Shown one piece after another: positions 42,639-52,012 of a stretch of DNA of 64,000 nucleotides; position 1 is the first letter of the stretch; each line of letters starts with the position of its first letter. The stretch covers positions 1,798,001-1,862,000 of the forward strand of contig OZ246000.1 in assembly GCA_965230245.1 (NCBI GenBank), written 5' to 3'. This DNA comes from JAGNKE01 sp965230245. Lineage in GTDB: Bacteria > Pseudomonadota > Alphaproteobacteria > Micavibrionales > Micavibrionaceae. The notes below the pieces were generated by a model. It made no database searches. It worked only from the letters and a program-made list of their open reading frames with translations, and was not told the origin of the DNA. A program made the position numbers and the translations under genes.

Positions 42639-45122
42639 CTAAGCCGAATGAGGCGCTGTAGCGTGCGGCTCATCATTTTTGATGTCTTCCGGCTTTGAAA
42701 GCCCGATAAAACAAATCGTGAGCAAGGCATAACAGATACTGCCGATGATAAGCGTGTTATCAATCCCGATGGCGATATTAAGAGCAATACCGATAGTACT
42801 TCCCATGATACCGGCCGCACCGTTAATACCCCAGAACCAGGACGTTGCTTTCGTATCAAATTTCTCCGTCAACGTTAGTCCTGTAGGGAAACCGAAGCCC
42901 ATCAGAATACCGGCAGGGAAGATCATCAGAATACTGATCAACGCACGTGTAAAAAGCTCGACTTCCGCAAAAGAATCAAAAATATCACTCATTGTAAAGG
43001 CAATGACGATACCGTATGCACATGTCAGCAAACTCCACGTAATCTGCTTTCCGACGGTATTCAAAGGGAATTTATCTGATATTAAACTCCCGACCCCGGC
43101 AGACAGGATCAGACTGAATAAAACAATACTAAGTCCGTAAATCGGATGCCCTAAGAAGACCCCCAAAGCCTGCAGGAAGGAAATTTCAATCAACATAAAC
43201 CCTAGCCCGATCAAAATAAAATATAATGACCCTGCTTTTATAAAACGACCCGGCTTACCTTCGATTGTTTTAAGCAAAGGATAAATAATCACAAACGCCA
43301 CCATAGCAATGGAAAACAGAATGATAATAAACAGGTTTAAAGTGGCCTTCGCCTGACCGTTTGCGACAACATCAACATAGCTGTCATTCTTGAGGGCAAG
43401 ACTGAGGATCTCAAGCGGTTTGGTAATACGCGCCTGATTAAAGAAGAATGGCCGCATATCCGTGGATGGGGAGATATCAAGATACTGCTTCGAAGAAATC
43501 TCAAGCAATTCATCCAGATTTTTTGCATCGGCAATGGTTTTTAAGTGCTCGGATTCAAGAGGCTCACCGGGCAGCATAACAATCTCGAATTGTTTCTCTG
43601 CCGAAGTTTTTTTGATCGCTGCAATCTGCTCGTCGGTCAAAGGGGACTTGGACACAATCAGTGTCGATATAAGCTTGGAATGAATAACCGCAATATGATC
43701 ACGTGCGTTCTCAACACCTTGATCGAACAGGGCAGCCATAGCCACCGAAACGGTTCTCACAAACTCACCTTTTTTGTTCGATGCCCAGCGGCTAACTGTA
43801 TAAACGCCGTTTTCACTAAGGTCATTCATAAAGATGGTCCAGGCCTCCACCGTGTAAAGCCCGTTTTCGGAAAGTGCAAAAGCACCGGCTCCGGTCGCCG
43901 CCCATGTATCAATCAGGGACATCTGGATAATATCCAGCTTTTCTTCATTCTGGCGGAACCAGCTACGTGCCTCCTGATTCAGAAGCGTAACGCCGGGCAA
44001 ATCGCGCAGCCTTGTAAAATTCACATATTCCGGATTGTCACGAAGCAACTTGATCTGGACAGGGTTAACATCCATTGCCCAGACTTCATCAAGTCCGAAA
44101 TATTTCGCGGATAACAGATCACGACCGCCACCAACGCCGATGATTGCCGCTTTTTTGAGATCAGGGAGACTATAAGCGATATTTGTAACATCATATTCGA
44201 GATATTTGTGTTTGGTAAAATCACCGTCGAATTCGGTAATCGGCGTTCCGGCATCACCATCAATGTTAAGCGCACGGTATGTCGTTTTATATTCTTCTGG
44301 AAGGATAGGAGACGGCCCCCATAGGAAAGGTTTTTGGTCAACGGCCTTATGCCCTACAACAATACGCGAAATGGAATTCCACTCCTCATAGGCAATAGAG
44401 TTCTGCTTGACGACCTTATCCTTTACGAAAATCGTGTAAAGAAAAGGCTTCGGCATAATAATATTCGCCGCACCAATACAAAAAACAACAGCTGCAAAGG
44501 AGATCGCCAACGTCTTGACCCGAAGGTTCTTATCACCAAGGCGAATGGTGCGGGCTTCTTCGGTATCGGGTACTTTAAAACAAAGCGCACCCAGAAATGC
44601 CACCGCGGAAAGTAGAATAATTCCGGAGGGCGTATCAATCGTTTCCATTAAAACAAGAACAAAGATACAACCGAGACCGGCACCAAGCAGATCGATACCG
44701 TACACAATCCCGATCGGGTAGGGAGAGCGGGTCAGACACGTCGTGATCACCACGCCGGCATGATAATAGGCGGCGCTGGTTGCAATTGCGACCAACGGAA
44801 GATTGATCAAAGTTTTAAGGTTGTCTTCCGAAACGAGCGGAATATATAACTGGGCCAATAATCCGATTAAAATAAAAAATGCAAAAGCCACCATGTGTTT
44901 ACGGGCAACAACGTTATAGTTCTCGCGGAGTTTCTTTTCATCTGAACGGTAGATTTTCAGCGCACCGAGCGTCAAACCGAACATGGCAATACTGATAACC
45001 AGAAACGATAGGTGATACCACGAAGTAACGGAAAAAATCCGTGACTGCATAATTTGTAATGCCATCACCATGCCGGAAATTAGAAAAACGCCGGTGTAAA
45101 AGGAAAATGCCTTATCTTTCAT
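42639..45122 (-). CDS. Spermidine-synthase-like domain within a polytopic membrane protein
   Basis: An 827-residue protein with three parts: ~6-7 membrane helices (1-240), a soluble spermidine synthase/methyltransferase-like domain (about 270-560) with a nucleotide-binding loop AAIIGVGGGRDLL and acidic AMDVNPVQIK, and a second block of ~7 helices (600-815). Such fusions are annotated as spermine/spermidine synthase-like membrane proteins, but their product is not established; the LIDTWAATGAGAF segment replaces the usual D-x-x-D-P-x-G active-site loop of true polyamine synthases. Function is therefore open. Confidence 0.75.
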   Translation of the reverse strand: MKDKAFSFYTGVFLISGMVMALQIMQSRIFSVTSWYHLSFLVISIAMFGLTLGALKIYRSDEKKLRENYNVVARKHMVAFAFFILIGLLAQLYIPLVSEDNLKTLINLPLVAIATSAAYYHAGVVITTCLTRSPYPIGIVYGIDLLGAGLGCIFVLVLMETIDTPSGIILLSAVAFLGALCFKVPDTEEARTIRLGDKNLRVKTLAISFAAVVFCIGAANIIMPKPFLYTIFVKDKVVKQNSIAYEEWNSISRIVVGHKAVDQKPFLWGPSPILPEEYKTTYRALNIDGDAGTPITEFDGDFTKHKYLEYDVTNIAYSLPDLKKAAIIGVGGGRDLLSAKYFGLDEVWAMDVNPVQIKLLRDNPEYVNFTRLRDLPGVTLLNQEARSWFRQNEEKLDIIQMSLIDTWAATGAGAFALSENGLYTVEAWTIFMNDLSENGVYTVSRWASNKKGEFVRTVSVAMAALFDQGVENARDHIAVIHSKLISTLIVSKSPLTDEQIAAIKKTSAEKQFEIVMLPGEPLESEHLKTIADAKNLDELLEISSKQYLDISPSTDMRPFFFNQARITKPLEILSLALKNDSYVDVVANGQAKATLNLFIIILFSIAMVAFVIIYPLLKTIEGKPGRFIKAGSLYFILIGLGFMLIEISFLQALGVFLGHPIYGLSIVLFSLILSAGVGSLISDKFPLNTVGKQITWSLLTCAYGIVIAFTMSDIFDSFAEVELFTRALISILMIFPAGILMGFGFPTGLTLTEKFDTKATSWFWGINGAAGIMGSTIGIALNIAIGIDNTLIIGSICYALLTICFIGLSKPEDIKNDEPHATAPHSA

Positions 45123-45151
45123 AAAATTTTAGCCCGTATTTATTTATGTAA

Positions 45152-45664
45152 TTAAAACCAGCGGATGGGATTTTTAATCATTTCGCCCTTGAGGACACAC
45201 CTCCACCCCGTAACATAGCGATAAAGAAAATATAGGATTACAGGTACAAACACAATAATCGAAGCAAAAACAAGGGTATTTTTATTACTTCCGATAAAAC
45301 CGGGCAAGCATGCCGACATATCCTGAGCCTCAAGACACGGGCGGAGAGCATCGGTATCAAACAAACCACTCGTGAGCGCACCGTAAAGAGCTGCAAACCC
45401 TATGCCTATCGCAAACACATTAATCAAAAGACCGATCCAGAACGTACGGATAACAAACGTGGCATGATTGCGCAGAAAACTATACTCGCCGACATCCATG
45501 CGCCACATATAGGCCAATATAACAAGACAAACCAGAAAAGCGCCGCTCAAGACGTACATTGATCGGTACGGTACAAACAGCAGCAGCAGAGAGAGAATGG
45601 AGGCCACATACAAAAACTGGCTTTTGGCCTCTTCGCTCAGAAATGTCTTTTGCTCGCCGCTCAT
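45152..45664 (-). CDS. Membrane protein of unknown function
   Basis: A 170-residue protein with four hydrophobic spans (about residues 17-50 as two spans, 70-95, 130-150) and a cytoplasmic tail ending NPIRWF. Starts at 45673 or 45664 (MSGEQKTF, preferred). The overall shape resembles small DUF4870-type membrane proteins, without a confident assignment. Lies 29 bases upstream of the spermidine-synthase-like gene. Confidence 0.6.
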   Translation of the reverse strand: MSGEQKTFLSEEAKSQFLYVASILSLLLLFVPYRSMYVLSGAFLVCLVILAYMWRMDVGEYSFLRNHATFVIRTFWIGLLINVFAIGIGFAALYGALTSGLFDTDALRPCLEAQDMSACLPGFIGSNKNTLVFASIIVFVPVILYFLYRYVTGWRCVLKGEMIKNPIRWF

Positions 45665-45712
45665 CAGTATCATCCGTTTTATGTTTTTGGATAATACGTT
45701 ATGCCATTATTT

Positions 45713-47548
45713 TCAGCGTCGTCCAAAAAGTTTTTCTATATCCTTCAGCGAAAGTGAAATATAGGTCGGGCGACCATGATTACATTGCCCTGAGAGTGGT
45801 GTATCCTCCATCTGACGCAACAGGGCGTCCATCTCCTGCGCATTCATACGCCGCCCCGACCGCACCGAGCCGTGACAGGCCATGGTCGAAAGAATTTCAT
45901 TCAAAGTTTCTTCCAGAACATCCGTTTGCTCGCGCTCGTCAATCTCGTCCAGAATATCCATAACCATACGCCTTATATCAATCCGTCCGCCCAGAAGCGA
46001 AGGCACGGAATGAACAGCAACCGCATCACTGCCGAAAGCTTCAACCTCAAGCCCGAGTGTTGAAAGCTGCTCGGAAAATTTCAAAAGACGCGCGGCATCA
46101 TCTTTGGATAAGTCAATAATTTCAGGGGTTAAGAGCCCTTGTTTCTCTATCCCGCTTTCCTTCAGTTGCGCTTTAAAACGTTCGTAGACAAGACGCTCGT
46201 GCGCGGCATGCTGATCCACCAGAACCATGCCGTCTTCGGTCTGCGCAACGATATAATTCTCATGAATTTGCGCCCGTGCAGCCCCCAACGGGTACGATTG
46301 CAACGGCTCCTGTACGTCTTGAGTAATCACATCTGCTTGCGCAGAAGGAGAAGCCAAACCCTCACTGATATAGCTTTGCTCATGCTTCTCGGCCAGATTG
46401 CCGTAACTCTGAGGCGCGTTACCGCCATACGCATAAGAGGAGGGTACAGCCGCCTGCGATCCGCGCCCGAGCGGTAAGCTTGATGAAGACGCGCTGCCGC
46501 CACTATACCCACCTGTCATCGGCCTGAACGAGCCAAGTGCTGCCGAAGCGACCGTACTCGAACTGGTAAAACCGCCTTGATGAATGGCGTTCTTCATTGC
46601 CCCGATCATAAGCCCGCGCACCATACCCGCATCGCGAAAACGTACCTCCGTCTTGGCGGGATGCACATTCACATCCACCTGATCGGACGGCAAGTTGAGG
46701 AACAGCGCAACAACAGGATGACGGTCACGATGCAACACATCCATATAAGCCGCACGGACACACCCGCCCAGTAACTTGTCCCGCACGCTTCGCCCGTTCA
46801 CGAACATATATTGATGTTGCGCATTCCCTCGGTGATAGGTCGGCAACCCCGCACACCCCGTAAGATGAATGCCCTCGCGCTCCGCATCAATCATCATAGC
46901 ATTATCACCGAAATCACGCCCGAGTAGGGCACTTAACCGTGAATGCAAGTCCTGCCCTCGCACAAGGTCTAGTGCCTTCTTTTCATCGTGTATCAAACGA
47001 AACCCGATTTCGGGATATGCCATCGCCAGCCGAGAAATAATATCTTTGACGGCCATATATTCCGCGCGGTCGGATTTCTGGAATTTCAAACGCGCAGGCG
47101 TCGCAAAAAACAAATCACGAATTTCGATCCGTGTCCCCGCCGGATGTGAGCTGGGCTTCGGATCACTCTTGCGACCCGCCTCGCATGTAATCTCCCAGCT
47201 TTCTCCGCTGCAGGATGTCTCAATTTTAACACGCGACACCGCCGCGATAGAGGCCAGAGCCTCCCCTCTAAAACCAAGGTTTTTAATATTCAGCAAATCA
47301 TCATCGGGCAATTTCGACGTCGCATGACGGTCAAGCGAAGCAATCAACTCCTCACGGGTCATCCCGCTGCCGTTATCGGAAATTGTAATCAACCGCTTAC
47401 CGCCGTTGCGGATTTGCACATCAATCTGGGTAGCCCCCGCATCGACCGAGTTCTCGACCATTTCCTTGACCGCAGACGCAGGCCGCTCGACCACTTCACC
47501 GGCAGCGATCTGGTTGATCAGGTTTTCGGGTAGATATCGTATGCGCAT
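45713..47548 (-). CDS. mutL: DNA mismatch repair protein MutL (endonuclease type)
   Basis: A 611-residue mismatch-repair ATPase. GHKL motifs: GEVVERPASAVKEMVENSVD, ISDNGSGM, HATSKL and GFRGEALASIAA. A long Ser/Gly linker (~330-420) precedes the dimerisation domain, which keeps the endonuclease motif DQHAAHERLVYE (DQHAx2Ex4E), ACHGSVRSGRRM and CNHGRPT. So this MutL should nick the strand itself and not depend on MutH, as expected for alphaproteobacteria. Start MRIRYLPENLINQIAAGE is the family N-terminus. Confidence 0.96.
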   Translation of the reverse strand: MRIRYLPENLINQIAAGEVVERPASAVKEMVENSVDAGATQIDVQIRNGGKRLITISDNGSGMTREELIASLDRHATSKLPDDDLLNIKNLGFRGEALASIAAVSRVKIETSCSGESWEITCEAGRKSDPKPSSHPAGTRIEIRDLFFATPARLKFQKSDRAEYMAVKDIISRLAMAYPEIGFRLIHDEKKALDLVRGQDLHSRLSALLGRDFGDNAMMIDAEREGIHLTGCAGLPTYHRGNAQHQYMFVNGRSVRDKLLGGCVRAAYMDVLHRDRHPVVALFLNLPSDQVDVNVHPAKTEVRFRDAGMVRGLMIGAMKNAIHQGGFTSSSTVASAALGSFRPMTGGYSGGSASSSSLPLGRGSQAAVPSSYAYGGNAPQSYGNLAEKHEQSYISEGLASPSAQADVITQDVQEPLQSYPLGAARAQIHENYIVAQTEDGMVLVDQHAAHERLVYERFKAQLKESGIEKQGLLTPEIIDLSKDDAARLLKFSEQLSTLGLEVEAFGSDAVAVHSVPSLLGGRIDIRRMVMDILDEIDEREQTDVLEETLNEILSTMACHGSVRSGRRMNAQEMDALLRQMEDTPLSGQCNHGRPTYISLSLKDIEKLFGRR

Positions 47549-47635
47549 ATCTGGAAAATAGCGCGTTATGAGAAGAGAAGTCAGTAAAACGCTGCGCTTT
47601 GCCCTGTGGGAAAGGTGGATAAGTGTAAAAACGGT

Positions 47636-48949
47636 CTAAAGGGCGCTAAAATCGATTTTTGCCTCGTCCATAAGCGCACCGTCGAGCTTAGCACCCTTAA
47701 TAGTCGCACCCGTCAGGTCAGCCCCGCGCAAATCAGCCTCAATCAAAACGGCATTGGTTAAATCGGCTCCCATCATGATCACATCTTGCAAATCGGCATG
47801 ACGAAAATCACCGTAGCGCATTACAGCACCGCTAAAATTACTGCGCTTCATACGCCGCTGTCCGTCACGCTTAAAATAGAGAGAGCCGAGCTTGGCACCT
47901 CTGAAATTGACGCGCGTCATTAAGGCATCCTTAAAACTGCCGCCGCGTACGTCGGAATATTCAAAATTACAGTCCCGAAAATCGGATTTATCAAAAATAG
48001 CGCTCTGCATATTGGCCCGTCTCATATCCTGACCGACAAAAGAGGATCCCGTTGCCTTGATGGCCGTGAGGGGATAGTGATTGAGATTTAAAACATCACG
48101 AAGGTCATAGTTGCTCAGATCGAGGCGACGCCCGTTCTTACCCGCGGAAGACACCCAAAGCGAGTGCATCTCAAGCAAGCCTTTTAATTCTGCGGGGCTG
48201 TATTCCAGCTTCGCACCGACACTGTCCTCGGTAAGAGAATTCTCATCATTAATGCCGAACACATCCGCGCCAACCGTAATAATCCCTGGCCGTATCGCAT
48301 CGCGCATATTCGCATGGGAAATATCCGCATCGGTAAAATCACCTCCCGACAAATTAGCACCTTCGAAATTAGCACCCGACATTTTTGCATCTCTAAAAAT
48401 GGCGCCGTGCAAATCCGCATCTGAAAAATCTGCGGCCTTGGCCAACATGCCCGACAGATCACAATTTTGCATGCGCGCACCTGTGAAAATGGTTTTGGAT
48501 GTCTCGATCCCCATGCGCGGCCTGTCCTCAAGTCCGCGTTCCCGTGAATTCGTCATGATCTTGCCTTCACGCACATCCGCACCCGACAGATCGGTGCCGC
48601 TTAAATCAGCCCCTGCGAGATAACACCCCCTTAAATCCGCACGGGAAAAATCCGCGCGGCTCATATCCGCATTGCGCAGATCGCATGCAAAAAAACAGGT
48701 ACTTTGATAAATACCGAAAGACAGATCAGCCCCGATCAATAATGATCCCGTAAAATCGGCCTGTGAAACATTACTATTATGGAAGTTCAGATAGGAAAGG
48801 TTGCGATATTTAAGAATGGCTCTCTTGCCGCCGCGTTGCCCGCGAATAAACATCAAATGTTTATCAAGCACCTGATTAAACTCCTCTTGGTGCATAACCT
48901 CCAGTTCGTTAGGCTCGGGAATGAGTTTATCGGGTCTTTTATCTTTCAT
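47636..48949 (-). CDS. Pentapeptide-repeat protein
   Basis: A 437-residue protein built mostly of pentapeptide repeats A(D/N)LXX, in two blocks (about residues 65-230 and 330-435), e.g. ADFSRADLRGCYLAGADLSG. The repeats form a right-handed quadrilateral beta-helix. A central non-repeat region (~235-320) includes LTEDSVGAKLEYSPAELKG. No signal peptide or membrane span. Gyrase-protective Qnr-like action is known for some members but cannot be claimed here. Its ATG overlaps the pgi stop (ATGA). Confidence 0.85.
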   Translation of the reverse strand: MKDKRPDKLIPEPNELEVMHQEEFNQVLDKHLMFIRGQRGGKRAILKYRNLSYLNFHNSNVSQADFTGSLLIGADLSFGIYQSTCFFACDLRNADMSRADFSRADLRGCYLAGADLSGTDLSGADVREGKIMTNSRERGLEDRPRMGIETSKTIFTGARMQNCDLSGMLAKAADFSDADLHGAIFRDAKMSGANFEGANLSGGDFTDADISHANMRDAIRPGIITVGADVFGINDENSLTEDSVGAKLEYSPAELKGLLEMHSLWVSSAGKNGRRLDLSNYDLRDVLNLNHYPLTAIKATGSSFVGQDMRRANMQSAIFDKSDFRDCNFEYSDVRGGSFKDALMTRVNFRGAKLGSLYFKRDGQRRMKRSNFSGAVMRYGDFRHADLQDVIMMGADLTNAVLIEADLRGADLTGATIKGAKLDGALMDEAKIDFSAL

Positions 48950-50547
48950 ATTTTACGACGGATACGGTCGATCAGAGCCGCAGTAGAAGAGTCGATCTCT
49001 TCCGAAAGTTGTGCGTCCGCATCCTCATCAAGATACCGAAGCACCTGTCCTGCAATCTTTTTACCGAGTTCCACACCCCACTGATCAAAACTATTGAGAT
49101 TCCAGATAACGCCCTGAACAAAAACTTTGTGTTCATAAAGCGCCACCAACATACCCAGTGTATAAGGATCAAGCTGATCTAACATTATTGTAGTGGAGGG
49201 ACGGTTTCCTTCAAAACTCTTTTGTAAATCCGCATCATTTTTCCCGTCCATCAGGGCTTTCGACTGCCCCAGGACATTGGAAAGCAGTTTTTCCTGATGA
49301 TCGCCAAGGTCATTCTCACCCTTGATCACGGCAATAAATTCTGCCGGGACAATGGTCTGCCCCTGATGCAAAAGCTGATAAAACGCATGCTGTCCGTTCG
49401 TGCCGGCCTCACCAAACACAATAGGCCCTGTATCGTAGTCAACAGGTACGCCGTCGCGGTCAACGCTCTTGCCATTCGATTCCATATCCAACTGCTGGAT
49501 GAATGACGGGAATTTATGCAGATACTGGCTATAAGGCAGCAACGCCATCATCTCGTGCCCCAGAAACGTGCGGTTCCAGATACCTATGAGTGCGAGAAGA
49601 ACCGGAATGTTCTGTGAAAGTTTTGCCGTTCTGAAATGACGATCCATCGCATGGCCGCCCGCTAGAATGTGCTGGAAATTTTCAAATCCCAGACCGATAG
49701 CAAGCGGCAACCCGACGGCAGACCACATGGAATAACGCCCGCCGACCCAATCCCACATTGGGAAAATACGGTCTTCGGCAATCCCGAACTCTTTAACACC
49801 CTCGACATTACTGCTGACGGCTGCAAAATGTTTGGACACAGCTTCTTTGCCTAGCTTTTCTCTGATCCATGCCCGCGCCGATCTGGCATTCGTCATGGTT
49901 TCCTGCGTCGTGAACGTCTTGGAGGTAACGATAAAGAGCGTCTTTTCAGCATCGCAAACACGTAAGGTCTCGGCCAGATGAGATGCATCGACATTCGAAA
50001 CAAAATGCATGTCAATCTCGCGGTTTGAAAACGGCTTTAAGGCTTCATAAGCCATATGCGGCCCCAAATCCGAACCTCCGATCCCGATATTCACAACATG
50101 TTTGAAGTCTTTGCTTGTCTCGATCTCCGCGCAAAATGCTTTGATCTTGGCAAGCGCATTATGGATTTCAGCTAGAACATTTTGCCCGCCTACCTGAACA
50201 TTCTCATCGGCGGGTGATCGCAGCGCCGTATGCAAAACCGCACGGTTTTCGCTGCTGTTGATCTTCTCGCCTGTAAACAACTTCTCGCGCCAGTCCTCCA
50301 GATCACATTCCTTGGCCAGAGCAAAAAGCGCATGCATAATGTCATCATCCACGCATTGCTTGGAATAATCGATCAACATTCCGTCAATTTCCGCATGGAA
50401 ACGCCCGAACCGCTCGGGATCGGACGCAAACATTTTTGAGATATTATAGGTCTGCGCCTTCTTTGCCATCGCTTGAAGCGCGGTCCAAGCCGGCAGGTCG
50501 GAACGCTTCATGACTGTATCGGAAGGGGGAGGGGCTTCAGCGGACAT
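48946..50547 (-). CDS. pgi: Glucose-6-phosphate isomerase
   Basis: A 533-residue enzyme interconverting glucose-6-phosphate and fructose-6-phosphate. Signatures: NIGIGGSDLGPHMAYEAL, VTSKTFTTQETMTNA, DWVGGRYSMWSAVGLPLAIG and GVIWNLNSFDQWGVELGKKI. Starts at 50562 and 50547 are close; neither has a good ribosome-binding site, and 50547 (MSAEAPPP) follows the stop of the upstream M16 gene by four bases. The frame is open further to 50670, inside that gene. Confidence 0.95.
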   Translation of the reverse strand: MSAEAPPPSDTVMKRSDLPAWTALQAMAKKAQTYNISKMFASDPERFGRFHAEIDGMLIDYSKQCVDDDIMHALFALAKECDLEDWREKLFTGEKINSSENRAVLHTALRSPADENVQVGGQNVLAEIHNALAKIKAFCAEIETSKDFKHVVNIGIGGSDLGPHMAYEALKPFSNREIDMHFVSNVDASHLAETLRVCDAEKTLFIVTSKTFTTQETMTNARSARAWIREKLGKEAVSKHFAAVSSNVEGVKEFGIAEDRIFPMWDWVGGRYSMWSAVGLPLAIGLGFENFQHILAGGHAMDRHFRTAKLSQNIPVLLALIGIWNRTFLGHEMMALLPYSQYLHKFPSFIQQLDMESNGKSVDRDGVPVDYDTGPIVFGEAGTNGQHAFYQLLHQGQTIVPAEFIAVIKGENDLGDHQEKLLSNVLGQSKALMDGKNDADLQKSFEGNRPSTTIMLDQLDPYTLGMLVALYEHKVFVQGVIWNLNSFDQWGVELGKKIAGQVLRYLDEDADAQLSEEIDSSTAALIDRIRRKI

Positions 50548-50551
50548 AACT

Positions 50552-52003
50552 TTATTCAACATTGGGTAAATCTTGCACTTGTTCGAATTCGTCAACACCT
50601 TGCGGCTGCCCGACAAGGACGGCCGTAAACTGCTCCGGATCAAGCAAGCGCTGTGCCACATCCTGCACATCCTTTACCGTGACGTTCTTGATCGCATCTT
50701 CTCGCTCGTCAAGATAATCAATCGGCAACTCTTCCATCTGGATGGACTGGATCAAACCCGCAATTTTTGCCGTAGACGTCAAAGACAGGGGCAGGGAACC
50801 AATGAGGTAATTCTGTGCGTCTTCCAACTCTTTTTCCGTGATCGCCGTTTCACCCATTTTGATCCATTCATATTCAATCAGATCAAGAACCGAGCGGACA
50901 TTTTCATTGGCTGTGGATGTTGATACGTGCAAAACAGCAGTATCCGCATAGTCACGAAAATAGGAGTATATCCCGTAGGTCAGACCACGTTTCTCGCGAA
51001 CTTCTTCCGTCAGGCGGGAACCAAAACCCGAAGAGCCGAGAATGAAGTTCATGACTTGTGCGCTGTAATAATCGGGATCCTTGCGGCTGATCCCCTTATG
51101 CGCCAGTGCGATCACAGTCTGCGGTATTTCTTTTATTTTAACGTATGTCTTGCCCGGGTTGGTGACATCAAACGTCTTCGTCTCTCTCAGCTTGGCGTCC
51201 TTAAGGTGCCCGAACACGTCATCCAACAGAATTTTTAGCTCACTCGGCGAAATATCGCCCGCAACACTGACAACCAGATTGTCCTTGCCCAGGCGTTCGG
51301 TGAATTTGCGCAAATCGTCGGCCTTGATATTCTCAAGCGTTTTAATCGTACCGCCGCTGTTCAAAGAGTAAGGATGTCCCTGAAAAATCTTGTCATTTTG
51401 AATCCGTGCGGCAATCCAGCGGGGCTGTGTCATGGAAGCCTTAATCCGGCTCTGATTGGCGATACGCATGCGTGTAATCGGTTCCTCATCAAAGCGCGGC
51501 TTACTTAAGGCAAGCTTCAAAAGCTCGAACGCACGATCTTTGTTTTCCGTCAGGGTACGCACAGACCCTCCGAAATTATCGCGCCCGCCCGAAAATGAAA
51601 GACTAATGGACAGATCCTGCAGTTCCTTCTGAAACGCTTGACTGTCCAGATCGCCTGCACCTTCGTCCATCGTGCTGGCCGCCAAACTTGTCAAGCCTTG
51701 CATGTTCGCAGGATCAAGTTTGCTGCCCGCATCCTTAAACCCGAAAATAAAGGAAATAACAGGAATGGAATGATCTTCGACCAGCCACGCCTTGATGCCG
51801 CCGTCACTAACAACTTCCTGAATATCGATGAATTTCTCTTTTTTGAGCTTGACCTCTTCGACACCCTCCGTCTGACTCGCCGCACTCGTATCCTTTGCAT
51901 GCCCGTCAAAGGCAAACGGCTCGGACACAAACATCATCCCGAAAAGGAAGGTCAGATAAAGTCTTTTAAGAAAACTGCTCTTGGTCATATGAATTACCGT
52001 CAT
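50552..52003 (-). CDS. M16-family peptidase-like protein, zinc motif lost
   Basis: A 483-residue exported protein (hydrophobic N-terminal signal segment, LYLTFLFGMMFVSEPFAF). The M16 fold is recognisable (VISFIFGFKDAGSKLDP, GLTSLAASTMDEGAGDLD), but HxxEH is absent at the expected place, so it is probably the non-catalytic partner of the active M16 protein encoded just upstream. Such active/inactive pairs are common in the periplasm of alphaproteobacteria. Start either 52003 or Met at 51988. Confidence 0.88.
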   Translation of the reverse strand: MTVIHMTKSSFLKRLYLTFLFGMMFVSEPFAFDGHAKDTSAASQTEGVEEVKLKKEKFIDIQEVVSDGGIKAWLVEDHSIPVISFIFGFKDAGSKLDPANMQGLTSLAASTMDEGAGDLDSQAFQKELQDLSISLSFSGGRDNFGGSVRTLTENKDRAFELLKLALSKPRFDEEPITRMRIANQSRIKASMTQPRWIAARIQNDKIFQGHPYSLNSGGTIKTLENIKADDLRKFTERLGKDNLVVSVAGDISPSELKILLDDVFGHLKDAKLRETKTFDVTNPGKTYVKIKEIPQTVIALAHKGISRKDPDYYSAQVMNFILGSSGFGSRLTEEVREKRGLTYGIYSYFRDYADTAVLHVSTSTANENVRSVLDLIEYEWIKMGETAITEKELEDAQNYLIGSLPLSLTSTAKIAGLIQSIQMEELPIDYLDEREDAIKNVTVKDVQDVAQRLLDPEQFTAVLVGQPQGVDEFEQVQDLPNVE

Positions 52004-52012
52004 CGTAAATAT

